NCBI GenBank assembly: GCA_944320595.1
Contig: CALUIB010000016.1
Span: 1-64,000 of the forward strand
From: an uncultured Muribaculaceae bacterium
GTDB lineage: Bacteria > Bacteroidota > Bacteroidia > Bacteroidales > Muribaculaceae
DNA: 64,000 bases
Reading direction: 5' to 3'
Below, piece after piece: positions 44,292-54,082 of the stretch; position 1 is the first letter of the stretch, and each line of letters begins with the position of its first letter. The notes beneath the pieces are model-generated. The model saw only the letters and a list, made by a program, of their open reading frames with translations. It searched no databases and was not told the origin of the DNA. The position numbers and the translations under genes were made by a program.

Positions 44292-46274
44292 TTAATTGGA
44301 AAGAGCCACACGAGTTAAGGTGATGTTAGTACCTGTCAATATCAGTCCACCGTCATTCGCAAGTTCGTTTACATCGTTCTCGGTCAAAGTGTAAGAGTAA
44401 GACGTAGCTCCAGCTTCCAAATCCAATGTATCGCCACCGCCAATCGAAGCACTCCAATCGGCAAGCGCAGCCCAACCGTTGCCCTTGGCTATGCGGATTT
44501 GCCAATACGTCTGGGCAGAATCCTCGGTGAAATATACTATAAGCTTTTGTCCGGCCTTAACCGTACTGAAATCATACTTGCCCCACGAGAGATCTTCAAG
44601 TGCGTTCCAGCTCAAAGTAAACGAACCTTCCCAAATGGTGGTTTCGGTGGCCACGATGTTGATACCGTATTCCATTTCGCCGTTGTCCGAAATCAACTTC
44701 AAGGTGCAAGTTCCGCTTAAATCGGCAGGTATCTTTATCGACAACGTATTGGCAGTTTCGTCAAACCAGAATTGCGATTGTGCGTCGTTAATGGTAACAT
44801 TGGTAAGATGACTACCGTTAATAATGTCGAGCACAACCGATGTTCCTTGCACAAAGCTTTCGGGAACACTCGGCAAGTATGCGCAATTGGGTGAGGTGAT
44901 TGTTACTTCGGGAGCCTCAACACTCTCACCGTTGCCCATCACGAGTGTAACCACGCCGGTTTCAGCGCCTGCAGTAGGCACTGCAAGTGTGATTTGAGTT
45001 GCCGACTGTGCCACAAATGTGGAGTCACCAACCGATGCACCACCGGTAAATGTCACACTTGCCACAAGGTCGAGATTCTGACCGTTGATTATAAGGTTTT
45101 CGCCACCGCCCACGCTCGATGCCGCATAAGTGACATTTTCAGGCTTTGCTGTGGTAATGGCTACCACCACGCTCTTGCCGGCAGCAGTGTTGAGCATAAG
45201 GTCGCCCGACTGTGCTGCGGCAGGCATTGCCACCGTCAGTTCTGTTGCCGACTGCGAGGCCAATTCGGTTGCCTCGGTCATGCCGGGGAAAGTAACATTA
45301 GTCACCACGTCGAGGTTGGTACCTGTAATGGTAATCACGTCGCCCTCACGCAAGCCGGTAGCCGGGTTTGCTGAAAGTTCGGTAGGCACAGCCATCGTCA
45401 AGTTTGCGGCAAGCACTTCCACGCCTGATGCAGGGAGAATGCGTACCTGCCCGTCGATGGCATCCTGGCGCACGGTGATGGCAAGCGCACCATCGGCGTA
45501 GGTGAACTGGGCGATGCTGTCATTAGGCATCAATACTGTGGTAACAAGGTCAAGGTCGGTACCGGTGACAGTAATCACATCACCGGGCTTTGCATTCTGC
45601 ACGTCGAGCACCTGTGCCACTGCGGGCAGGGTCACGGTAAGCTCGCCAAGCTCCTCAACGTCGGCATAAATCTCGTTGGGGATATCCTCAACAGTGCCAT
45701 CCTTTTGGATACCAAGGTCGGTAACGCCAATGCGACCGGTTTGAGCCTCGGCAGGAACAATAACCTTTATTTCATTGCGCGAGTGGCTTACAAATTCGTC
45801 AACAACCACACCGTCGGCAAAAATCACACCATGCATCAGGTTAAGATATTCACCGGTAATGGTAAGTTCGTCGCCGGCCTTCACGCTCTTGGGCGAGAAG
45901 TCATCGATTGAAACCGGTTCAAGGAAAGTAATCTCGGTGGTAGTCTCAATCTTCCCTTGCGAAGTGTTCAAGACCAACTTTCCCTCAACGGCCTCTTGCG
46001 GCACGGTAACGCGAATTTCCTCGCTGCTCACGCGGGTGATTTCAGTAACCTCTATCTCCTGCGGGAACATCACAGCCGACACCTGGTCCATGCCCGTACC
46101 GATGAAACGCAGTTCACCTCCGCGTGCCACAGGACATGGTCCCCACACGTTCAGCTTGACTCCACCTTCCTGGAACTGGTTGGTGTCGAGGTCGTCGTCG
46201 CAAGCGGTAAACATCATGCCGCTCACCGCCAGCAGGCATATCATTAAAAATGACGATATATTGAATTTTTTCAT
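44292..46274 (-). CDS. Surface glycan-binding lipoprotein with multiple IPT/TIG repeats
   Basis: A 660-residue lipoprotein (MMFTACDDD lipobox). It has about six IPT/TIG Ig-like repeats, each recognisable by phrases such as KAGDELTITGEYLNLMHGV, KPGDVITVTGTDLDLVTTVL and REGDVITITGTNLDVVTNVT. A C-terminal beta-sandwich (TIWEGSFTLSWNALEDLSWG onward, rich in aromatic residues) may bind the glycan. It occupies the SusE/SusF position and likely tethers mannan at the cell surface. The number of repeats is unusually high. Confidence 0.78.
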   Translation of the reverse strand: MKKFNISSFLMICLLAVSGMMFTACDDDLDTNQFQEGGVKLNVWGPCPVARGGELRFIGTGMDQVSAVMFPQEIEVTEITRVSSEEIRVTVPQEAVEGKLVLNTSQGKIETTTEITFLEPVSIDDFSPKSVKAGDELTITGEYLNLMHGVIFADGVVVDEFVSHSRNEIKVIVPAEAQTGRIGVTDLGIQKDGTVEDIPNEIYADVEELGELTVTLPAVAQVLDVQNAKPGDVITVTGTDLDLVTTVLMPNDSIAQFTYADGALAITVRQDAIDGQVRILPASGVEVLAANLTMAVPTELSANPATGLREGDVITITGTNLDVVTNVTFPGMTEATELASQSATELTVAMPAAAQSGDLMLNTAAGKSVVVAITTAKPENVTYAASSVGGGENLIINGQNLDLVASVTFTGGASVGDSTFVAQSATQITLAVPTAGAETGVVTLVMGNGESVEAPEVTITSPNCAYLPSVPESFVQGTSVVLDIINGSHLTNVTINDAQSQFWFDETANTLSIKIPADLSGTCTLKLISDNGEMEYGINIVATETTIWEGSFTLSWNALEDLSWGKYDFSTVKAGQKLIVYFTEDSAQTYWQIRIAKGNGWAALADWSASIGGGDTLDLEAGATSYSYTLTENDVNELANDGGLILTGTNITLTRVALSN

Positions 46275-46302
46275 CTTAGTATCAAATTAAAAACGGGTTA
46301 TA

Positions 46303-47697
46303 TTATCTGTTAGGAACGGCACGTATATTGTCGATCTTTATGATAGGCGTACACGGTGTGCCGGTCATACCTCCCGACCAAACAAACAGTTGAAGGCTTG
46401 CAAAAGAGTCCTCGGTAAGTTGCTGCGTGGCAGTCACGCCATTGTCGTCATATACAAATGCCGTGGCTATAGGCAATGAAACAGTAATCCACTCACCGCC
46501 GGTGTCAAACGAGCCTTCGGACTGCCACGGGGTGTAAAGCGCACGTGGATAACCGGGGTTAATTTCATTGCCATTGTCATCAACCGAACGGAAGTAAGTG
46601 TTGTTAGGCACGGCGTTGCCGCTCTCATTAAGCCCGTTGCCTTGGTTATTTCCACCACCGGTCACGAGGTCGGTTCCGGCAAATATCACTTGCAGCGAAC
46701 CTGCACTCCACGGGTTGCTCTCGGGAACATAAATCTCAAATTTCACAACCATGTTCTCGAAGTCGGAGAAATCCACTATGTCATTGAGGCGAGCAGTAGT
46801 ACCTTCAAACTTTTGCGGAACGCTCCAGTCGCCGCACCAGTACTCAAACGAGTAAGGATCTTCATGCCAACCGCCATATTCTTCCATCTGAGTAGTTCCA
46901 TCGCCAAGCAGCACGAAGTTGCCGGTAATAGAGGTCTCGTCGCTGGTGATTGTACGTGCGTGCCAACCGTTGTTGCCAAGGCCAGTTTGTCCGTCGAAAT
47001 CGAAAAGCATACCACGGGTGTCGCGGTAGCGGAATTGCGACTGTGCCGTGCCATATACCGTTGTTGCCGAGAAATAATAGTCGTTCCCGGTGAGGCTTGC
47101 CGGCAAGGTGAATGATACCTGCATCTGTTGGAAATCACTGAACTCGGTAATCGTCTCGCCGGTGGGATTGCCGTCGGCATCGGTCACCTCGATTGTGAAT
47201 GGTACATTGGGGTCGTCAACGAAATAGTTGCCATAAACGGTAACCTCGCTGCCCGGGGTGGCATATTCGCACGACATCGATGTCATCGACGGTCCCGGCA
47301 CAATTACCTCGAAAGGATAATTCACAGTGCCACCTGTTGCAACCAGGCGCATGGTATTGGTCACTTCACCCGGTATAATGCTCGGTACCGACACAAGCAG
47401 CGTGTGCTCGGTAATATAGCTTGTGTTCAACACGGCCTGCTGGTCGTTGAACCAAATCTCGGTGATACTCTTCAGGTTGTCACCCACGATGCATATCAGG
47501 TTGTCGAGATATGCGCCGGTGATAAGCGAGTCGCCCGATTCGGGGTTCGTCACCTTGATGTACTTGACGGTAGGCACACCGTCGGCAGGCTCATACTTGC
47601 CTTGGTCGTCGTTGCACGAAACAACCGACAATCCCATAACAACTGTCATGGCAAGCAAGGCCGACTTATATATATTTTTGAATTTCATAGTTGTCAC
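46303..47697 (-). CDS. Surface glycan-binding protein (SGBP-B-like, IPT plus binding domain)
   Basis: A 464-residue lipoprotein (VVSCNDDQG lipobox; the ATG at 47688 is a possible alternative start). Two IPT-like domains (residues ~40-130 and ~130-215) precede a larger binding domain starting near RGMLFDFDGQTGLGNNGW and ending with WSGGMTGTPCTPIIKIDNIR. This matches the architecture of the SGBP-B protein of xyloglucan and mannan loci. Follows SusD by 19 bp. Confidence 0.78.
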   Translation of the reverse strand: MTTMKFKNIYKSALLAMTVVMGLSVVSCNDDQGKYEPADGVPTVKYIKVTNPESGDSLITGAYLDNLICIVGDNLKSITEIWFNDQQAVLNTSYITEHTLLVSVPSIIPGEVTNTMRLVATGGTVNYPFEVIVPGPSMTSMSCEYATPGSEVTVYGNYFVDDPNVPFTIEVTDADGNPTGETITEFSDFQQMQVSFTLPASLTGNDYYFSATTVYGTAQSQFRYRDTRGMLFDFDGQTGLGNNGWHARTITSDETSITGNFVLLGDGTTQMEEYGGWHEDPYSFEYWCGDWSVPQKFEGTTARLNDIVDFSDFENMVVKFEIYVPESNPWSAGSLQVIFAGTDLVTGGGNNQGNGLNESGNAVPNNTYFRSVDDNGNEINPGYPRALYTPWQSEGSFDTGGEWITVSLPIATAFVYDDNGVTATQQLTEDSFASLQLFVWSGGMTGTPCTPIIKIDNIRAVPNR

Positions 47698-47716
47698 ATA
47701 GAATTAAACGGTGATA

Positions 47717-49447
47717 TTAATCATAACTGTAAAGCGAGCGCACATCTTCGTGAACGGCAGGCGCGCTGTCCGACATATTGGGATTGAAACTTACGTCATC
47801 CACCGGTTTCGGCAGGGTGAAGTCTGCCTCGGTCACATTGGGTGCCACGGCATCAGGATTGTAACGAGTCTCGTCGGGATTTACCGTCCACTCGCCCGAC
47901 TCATAGTATTGTTCATATACTGTACCAAGCCCGTAGTAGGCATCGCGGCGTTGCGCACGTATCCTATCAATGGCACTTTGCGGGTTGTAATACGACAAGC
48001 GCACATAGTCATACCAACGATCACCCTCGTGGGCAAGTTCAAGCATGCGTTCGTTCCACACATCTTCCCAAGTAATGGAAGCCGGTGCCTGCGTCTCGCC
48101 CGGACGTCCGCGATGGCGCACTTGCCAGTAAGCGTCGATGGCCGACGGGTCACTTGTGGAAGTGCCTGTACCTATCATAGCTTCGGCATAAACCAAGTAA
48201 ACATCCGACAGGCGCAGCAAGTGGGTGGCAAGACCGTTGGCCTGCGATTCGGGGTAATAACCGAGTGCGTCATAATGGTCATTACTATTGCCATACAAAT
48301 GCTTCACGCAGTTGCTACCTGTATTGCTTTGCAGCTCGCCGGGACCGCCCACGCCGTATGAAGTGTCATACATGAATTTCAAATAATCAAATCCGCCCTT
48401 GTCGGTCCAAAAATATTCATATACGTCGCCGGGCAGCATCATAGTGGCTTTACGACGAGTATCGGGATCGACACGCGTTGCAGGATCTTGCAGCACGTTA
48501 ACTCCGAAAGCATCTTGCAAGTTGACCGACGGAGCAGTCCAACCGCCCCAGCAGTCGCCAAATTCATCAAAGCCTACCATAGCAAGCGAGCTTTGCAGGA
48601 AGTTTTGCGCCGTCCACACTTGGCGCGAACCATACCAACGGAGACCTATCAGCGACTCCTCGCTATTGTTGTTCTGCAAGCGGAACACGTCGGAATAGTT
48701 GGTAAGCAAGTGGCGGCCCGAATTATCGATTACGTCCTTGGCATATTGCGCAGCCTTGGCCAAGTCATCGGCATTAAGCGTACCGGTGACACCTGCACGG
48801 GTAAGATAAACCTTGGCAAGCAACCCTTCGGCGCAATACTTGTCAATACGGCCGGGATCGTTAGTCTCGGGAAGCAATTCCATCGCTTTCTCAAGTGTCA
48901 TGATGATGTATTCATACACATCGGCCTTCTGCACTTTGTGCTTGTTGTTGTAGTCTCCGCCTTCAAGTTCGGCCTGGTTGTCGTGCACGATTGGCACGTC
49001 GCCAAATGCGCGTACAAGGTAGAAATAAGCCATAGCCTTCAATGTGAGACACTCGCCCATACATTTGGCGCGGGTGGCCTCCGAGCAGTTAGCAGTCTTT
49101 AGGTTGTTGTAAACAGTGTTGCAATGTGCATTCACCTGCCACAGCGATTCATACATAAACACAAGGTCGTTGTCCGAACCGTTAACCGAGAAATCGAGGT
49201 AAGGACTTTGGCTTTGGTATATATTGCCTACCATGGTCTCGGTCATTATTATGCCGCCGCGGGTAAAGTCGCTCCACGGTGAATTGTAAAGGTAGAACAC
49301 GCCGGCATCGCACTGTTCGTCGTTGGCATAATAGTTGTCAACATTGTATGAGTCTTCGGCCGGGCGATCGAGGAAGTCGTCGCAAGAGGTGGCTCCGAAG
49401 GCCGTCAATGCTGCAATTGCCATATATTTTATATTTGATATTTTCAT
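47717..49447 (-). CDS. SusD/RagB-family nutrient-uptake lipoprotein
   Basis: A 576-residue lipoprotein (AFGATSCDDFLDRPAEDSY) with the tetratricopeptide-like SusD fold: LKAMAYFYLVRAFGDVPIVH, AEGLLAKVYLTRAGV, and the C-terminal WEDVWNERMLELAHEGDRWY. It lids the SusC barrel and binds the mannan oligosaccharide on the surface. It lies 21 bp after SusC. Confidence 0.93.
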   Translation of the reverse strand: MKISNIKYMAIAALTAFGATSCDDFLDRPAEDSYNVDNYYANDEQCDAGVFYLYNSPWSDFTRGGIIMTETMVGNIYQSQSPYLDFSVNGSDNDLVFMYESLWQVNAHCNTVYNNLKTANCSEATRAKCMGECLTLKAMAYFYLVRAFGDVPIVHDNQAELEGGDYNNKHKVQKADVYEYIIMTLEKAMELLPETNDPGRIDKYCAEGLLAKVYLTRAGVTGTLNADDLAKAAQYAKDVIDNSGRHLLTNYSDVFRLQNNNSEESLIGLRWYGSRQVWTAQNFLQSSLAMVGFDEFGDCWGGWTAPSVNLQDAFGVNVLQDPATRVDPDTRRKATMMLPGDVYEYFWTDKGGFDYLKFMYDTSYGVGGPGELQSNTGSNCVKHLYGNSNDHYDALGYYPESQANGLATHLLRLSDVYLVYAEAMIGTGTSTSDPSAIDAYWQVRHRGRPGETQAPASITWEDVWNERMLELAHEGDRWYDYVRLSYYNPQSAIDRIRAQRRDAYYGLGTVYEQYYESGEWTVNPDETRYNPDAVAPNVTEADFTLPKPVDDVSFNPNMSDSAPAVHEDVRSLYSYD

Positions 49448-49468
49448 TGTAAAGCGTTTTTTTATTTG

Positions 49469-52400
49469 TCAGAATGTGAGATTCAAACCGAATGAATAAG
49501 TGATAGGCGAAGGATAACGTCCGTTATCAAAACCATAAACGTTGTTGCCCGATGTATTGACACCGATTTCAGGGTCGTAGCCATCGTAACCGGTGATAGT
49601 GCATACATTCTGAATGTTGGCATAGAGGCGCAAGCTCTCAAGACCGGTCTTTTTGAGCAATTTCTTGTCGAATGTGTAGCCGAGCGAAATGTTCTTCAAG
49701 CGCACATACGAGCCATCTTCAATGTAGCGGTCGCTGATGCGGTCGTTGTCGTTCGGGTCGTTGACAGTGGCACGCGGCAACTTGGCATCAAGGTTGGTCA
49801 CACGCACGTTGCGAATGTCGTTATACCCTATGTTGGGGTCGATGGCAACCAAGCGGGCACGGTCGTTAATAGCAGTAGTGTAGTTCGACCATGCCGACTT
49901 CATGTCGGTCAACTTTATGCTCAAGTAATTCATCACATCATTGCCTACCGAACCGGTGATGAATATCGAGAGGTCGAAGTTCTTCCAGTAGAACGTGTTG
50001 GTCCAGCCAAATGTGAAGTCGGGCCATGGGTTGCCGATTATAGTGCGGTCGGCCTCGGTTATCTTGCCATCGCCGTTCAAATCCTTGAACTTTTGGTCAC
50101 CCACCCACACTGTGTTGCTGCCAAACGAAGTGCCGTCGGCCGGATAAGTCTCGGCCTTTGGCGAATTTTGCAGGTCTTCAAAATCCTGGTATATGCCGTC
50201 GGTAACATAGCCATAGAACTGATAGAGTGGCTTGCCAATCTCGGAAACGCTCACAAGATTGGTATTGCCGTAAAGGGCATAACCGTAAAGTTGGCCGGCC
50301 GAGGTTCCTTGCAGGCTCTTTAGTTCGTTCTTGTTGAACGAGATGTTAAGGTCGGAGTGCCATTCAAATTCGCCTATGATAGGACGTGTGTTAAGCGTGA
50401 ACTCATAACCGTGGTTCAAGATGTTGCCAAAGTTTCCGTAAGGAGCTTGGAGTACCGACGATGCGTTGCCCGACGTTCCCATGTACATGGGCAGCTGCAT
50501 CTGCATAAGCATATCTTTCGATTCCTTGCGGTACCAGTCAAACACGAAGTTGATGCGGTTGCTCAAGAAACTCAAGTCAAGACCCACGTTCCATTGCTCC
50601 TGTGCCTCCCATTGTATATCTTCGTTGGCAATATTGGATGGACGGAAACTCATGCCAAGGCCGGTGGGCATACGAGTGATTGAAACGCCCCAACGATAGG
50701 CACCAATATTGGAGTTACCCGTCTGACCCCAACCGATACGCAACTTACCGTTATTGAGCCAGCCGTTCGTCCACTTCATGAATTTCTCGTTCGAGAAACG
50801 CCAGGCTGCGGCAAACGAGTGGAAACCTGCCCAACGGCGACCAGGACCGAAGTTAGATGAAGCATCGTAACGATAAGTGTAGGTAGCAAGATAACGGTCA
50901 TCGAAATTATAGTTGCCGCGGGTGAAGAATGATGCCATCGACGAGCTGCCGAAACCAGCTCCAAGACTTGGTGTTCCTGTTCCTAACACAGGATTGTGAA
51001 CTTCATCGGATGGAAGTAATTGACCGACAGCCTGTGTGTAATCATAGTTCGACTCCCACATTTCCTGACCAATCATGACTGTAAGGTCGTGTTTATCGTT
51101 GTAAGTGTCGGTATAAGTCACATAGTTTTTCAGCGACCAATAGCTGCTGCTGTTCTTTTGTTTCGAACTGTAGTTTGAGTCGCGCACCCACGAGCCGAGG
51201 TCAACCATAGGCTCATAGCGTTCAGCATCAGAAGCTCCTATGTCATAACCAAGTTCGGCATGCCAAGTGAGTTTTTCCCACGGGGTAACGTCGAAGAAGA
51301 TGTTACCGCTGAGCTTGCGGCGGTTGAGCGTTATCTCGTCCATCATGGCAAGCGCAATCGGGTTGGGGTTGGTGTAACCCTCGCGGACGATTGTGGCATA
51401 GCTGCCGTCGATGTTGTAAATAGGTATGTCGGGGATAGAAGTCAACGTGTAGTAAACAAGACCTTCGTTACTATCGGCCAGCTTGAGGTCTTCGGCAGTG
51501 TTGGTATAGCTTGCGCTCATGCCAAACTTCAGCCACGACTTCAATTGCGCATCAAGGTTCACACGGAACGAATAACGCTCGAAATTAGAACCGATGATAG
51601 TACCCTCCTGATTCATGTAGTTGGCCGAGGCGTAATACTTGATTTTATCGGTACCGCCCTGCACCGACACCTGGTGCGAGTGCTGTATGGCCGTTTGGAA
51701 TATGGCACTTTGCCAGTCGGTACCATCGCCAAGCAGCGACGGGTCGGCATACCAGTCGTTCTCGTCGGCTTGCCCGGTTGCGACAAGTTCGTTGTAGAAC
51801 TCGGCAAAATCACGCAAGTTGAGCATATCAAGTCGCTTGTTCTGCTGGCTCACGGCAATCATGCCGTCATAAGAGAACTTGGGCTCGCCTGCCTGGCCGC
51901 GCTTGGTGGTGATGAGCACAACGCCGTTGGCACCTTGCGCACCATAGATGGCCGTAGCTGAGGCATCCTTGAGGATTTCCATCGACACGATGTCGGCAGG
52001 GTTCAAAGATGAAAGGGGCGATACGGTAGAAACCGAGCCGTTACCGAGAGCGTCGCCAAGGCCGAGCGACGAGCCGCTTGTTCCGCCGCTTTGCCAAATC
52101 ACACCGTCCACAACATAAAGAGGGTCGGCATTGGCGTTGACAGTGGCAAGACCACGCACACGGATGGTGGCCGACGAACCCGGCGCACCCGAAGTGGCCG
52201 TGGCCTGCACACCGGCGGCACGTCCTTGCAGCGACTGGTCGAGGTTGGTGATTACCGAGCCCTTGAGCGCATCCTCGTTAAGCGAGACCGACGCGCCAGC
52301 AAGGTCGCTCTTCTTCATAGTACCGTAACCGACCACCACCAATTCATCCAGGGCGATGTCGGAACTTTTCAGTGTGATAGTGACATTGGTTTGCCCGTTC

Positions 52401-52669
52401 AATGGAACCTCCTGGGTCTCCATTCCAACGTATGAAACCACCAAAGTTGCCTGGGCCGACGACACCTGCAACGAGAAGTTGCCGTCGATGTCGGTAGCCG
52501 TACCGTTTGTCGTAGAACCTTTCTCCATGACGGTGGCACCGATAGCCGGTATCCCGTCGGGTTCAAGGACGACACCCGTGACTGCTGTCTGGGCCGCCAT
52601 GCTAATCGAAAGCGCTGCAAACAGCACCATCACGACAGCCCTCAAATACGGAAATTTATTCGTCATCAT
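49469..52669 (-). CDS. SusC/RagA-family TonB-dependent outer-membrane transporter
   Basis: A 1,066-residue protein: signal peptide, carboxypeptidase-D-like N-terminal domain (AIGATVMEKGSTTNGTATDI), the TonB-box region and plug (DELVVVGYGTMKKSDLAGAS; ILKDASATAIYGAQGANGVV), and a 22-strand barrel ending in YSFGLNLTF. It imports long manno-oligosaccharides with energy from TonB. It heads the core operon. TAATTTTG (52733-52740, minus) is a -7 match. Confidence 0.95.
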   Translation of the reverse strand: MMTNKFPYLRAVVMVLFAALSISMAAQTAVTGVVLEPDGIPAIGATVMEKGSTTNGTATDIDGNFSLQVSSAQATLVVSYVGMETQEVPLNGQTNVTITLKSSDIALDELVVVGYGTMKKSDLAGASVSLNEDALKGSVITNLDQSLQGRAAGVQATATSGAPGSSATIRVRGLATVNANADPLYVVDGVIWQSGGTSGSSLGLGDALGNGSVSTVSPLSSLNPADIVSMEILKDASATAIYGAQGANGVVLITTKRGQAGEPKFSYDGMIAVSQQNKRLDMLNLRDFAEFYNELVATGQADENDWYADPSLLGDGTDWQSAIFQTAIQHSHQVSVQGGTDKIKYYASANYMNQEGTIIGSNFERYSFRVNLDAQLKSWLKFGMSASYTNTAEDLKLADSNEGLVYYTLTSIPDIPIYNIDGSYATIVREGYTNPNPIALAMMDEITLNRRKLSGNIFFDVTPWEKLTWHAELGYDIGASDAERYEPMVDLGSWVRDSNYSSKQKNSSSYWSLKNYVTYTDTYNDKHDLTVMIGQEMWESNYDYTQAVGQLLPSDEVHNPVLGTGTPSLGAGFGSSSMASFFTRGNYNFDDRYLATYTYRYDASSNFGPGRRWAGFHSFAAAWRFSNEKFMKWTNGWLNNGKLRIGWGQTGNSNIGAYRWGVSITRMPTGLGMSFRPSNIANEDIQWEAQEQWNVGLDLSFLSNRINFVFDWYRKESKDMLMQMQLPMYMGTSGNASSVLQAPYGNFGNILNHGYEFTLNTRPIIGEFEWHSDLNISFNKNELKSLQGTSAGQLYGYALYGNTNLVSVSEIGKPLYQFYGYVTDGIYQDFEDLQNSPKAETYPADGTSFGSNTVWVGDQKFKDLNGDGKITEADRTIIGNPWPDFTFGWTNTFYWKNFDLSIFITGSVGNDVMNYLSIKLTDMKSAWSNYTTAINDRARLVAIDPNIGYNDIRNVRVTNLDAKLPRATVNDPNDNDRISDRYIEDGSYVRLKNISLGYTFDKKLLKKTGLESLRLYANIQNVCTITGYDGYDPEIGVNTSGNNVYGFDNGRYPSPITYSFGLNLTF

Positions 52670-52732
52670 GAAACAATTTTAAGGTGTTTGTTATTATTTG
52701 GGTTAGTAAAAAAAGTCTTTGATTGACCAAGG

Positions 52733-52740
52733 CAAAATTA
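52733..52740 (-). promoter_or_regulatory. Likely -7 element upstream of susC-like gene
   Basis: On the minus strand TAATTTTG lies 64 bases before the ATG. No perfect -33 TTTG is at 19-21 bp, which would fit a promoter needing an activator. Confidence 0.4.
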
Positions 52741-52793
52741 CATCACGCCAATGGCAGAAAATGACACAATTTTAGCCTCATGTTACACTATTA

Positions 52794-54068
52794 TTACATT
52801 TCTGTGATTTTTCGGAAAAAATCGCGCTGGCGGTCATCCCAGTCGGGGTGGCGAGTGTCGTGCCCGCACTCGGGATATATCACGAATTGCTTTTGCGACG
52901 AGATGAGATTGTAACCGGCGAAATTGGTATGAGGGGGGCAGGTGGGATCTTGCAGTCCCACGCCCATTAGTATGGGGCAGGTGATGCGGCGCGTGAAGTT
53001 CTTCACGTCGAAGTATGAGAGCATCTTGTAAAGGTCCCGGTTACTAATCCCAGTCTCTTGCTGTTTCTTGAAAATCACTTCGGCAGGCCAGTGCACAATC
53101 TTGAAGTAGTCGGGGTAGTCGCTCAGGAAGGGTATCCACGGCGCGGCTGCGCGTATGCGCTTGTCGAGCGAGCAGGCCACGAGCGTGAATGCGCCACCCT
53201 GGCTGCCACCCTCGGCAAAGATGTAACGCTGGTCAACTTCGGGCAGCGAGCACACAAAGTCGATGGCACGAACCAAGTCCATGAACGCACCACGATAGTA
53301 AAAGCTATCACGGTCGCCAAGGCCATACACGGCCCAGTCGCCGTAGGTGTTGGTAGGCTCGTTAAGCCCTTGCCCGCGGGTGCTAAGCACAAACTCTATG
53401 CGTTCCATCCCCTCGTAAGGCTCGGCGTGCCACGGCTTGCTGCCATATCCCATGTAGTGTACCAGCACCGGCATAGTGTGTTTCTTGCTTGCCTTGGCGG
53501 GCATCGTCAGGTACCCTTGCACCTCGACGCCACCGAGCGACTTCATTTTCACGCGATACACCTTGCCGCCCTTGTTGCTTTTGTCCTTCTCCTCGGTCAT
53601 CGAATACTCGGGAGCGACGGCTGCAAGCTCATCGAGCGTGCGTTGCCAAAACTCGTCGAAGTCGGGCTGCGAGTCGGGTAGCGAAACTATCCCCTCGGGC
53701 TCAAAGCCTATGTTGAACTCCTTCACCACTTCCCCGTCGCCAGCCACCGTGCAACGGTAAAATCCCGGCTCCACGTTTATCTCAAACTGCACGGCTGTGC
53801 TGTCGCCTGCGGCCACGGCCACCAGTTGGCTCATCTCGGTCACCGGCAAACCTTGGTCGGTAGTCACGGTGAGCGATACTTCACATTTGCTAATTTCGTT
53901 ATTGCTATTCACGACATCGACGGTGATTTGCGGACGCTCGGGAGCAGTCCACCACCAATCGTGGACGACAGGCACGTTGTATTCAACATTGCCCGCCATC
54001 ACGGCGGCGGGCAATGCCAATACAAACAGCACTAAAATAACAATAAACCTTCTACCAAAACTTAACAT
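52794..54068 (-). CDS. Acetyl(xylan) esterase, AXE1/CE7-like
   Basis: A 424-residue secreted protein (MLSFGRRFIVILVLFVLALP signal). Residues ~30-130 form an Ig-like N-domain; the alpha/beta-hydrolase follows with Ser in FAEGGSQGGAF, Asp in GVGLQDPTCPPHTN and His in YPECGHDTRHP. CE7 enzymes deacetylate short oligosaccharides. In this locus the probable substrate is acetylated mannan. The gene is transcribed just before susC but with a 124-bp gap. Confidence 0.85.
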   Translation of the reverse strand: MLSFGRRFIVILVLFVLALPAAVMAGNVEYNVPVVHDWWWTAPERPQITVDVVNSNNEISKCEVSLTVTTDQGLPVTEMSQLVAVAAGDSTAVQFEINVEPGFYRCTVAGDGEVVKEFNIGFEPEGIVSLPDSQPDFDEFWQRTLDELAAVAPEYSMTEEKDKSNKGGKVYRVKMKSLGGVEVQGYLTMPAKASKKHTMPVLVHYMGYGSKPWHAEPYEGMERIEFVLSTRGQGLNEPTNTYGDWAVYGLGDRDSFYYRGAFMDLVRAIDFVCSLPEVDQRYIFAEGGSQGGAFTLVACSLDKRIRAAAPWIPFLSDYPDYFKIVHWPAEVIFKKQQETGISNRDLYKMLSYFDVKNFTRRITCPILMGVGLQDPTCPPHTNFAGYNLISSQKQFVIYPECGHDTRHPDWDDRQRDFFRKITEM

Positions 54069-54082
54069 GAAAAAAACCTATT

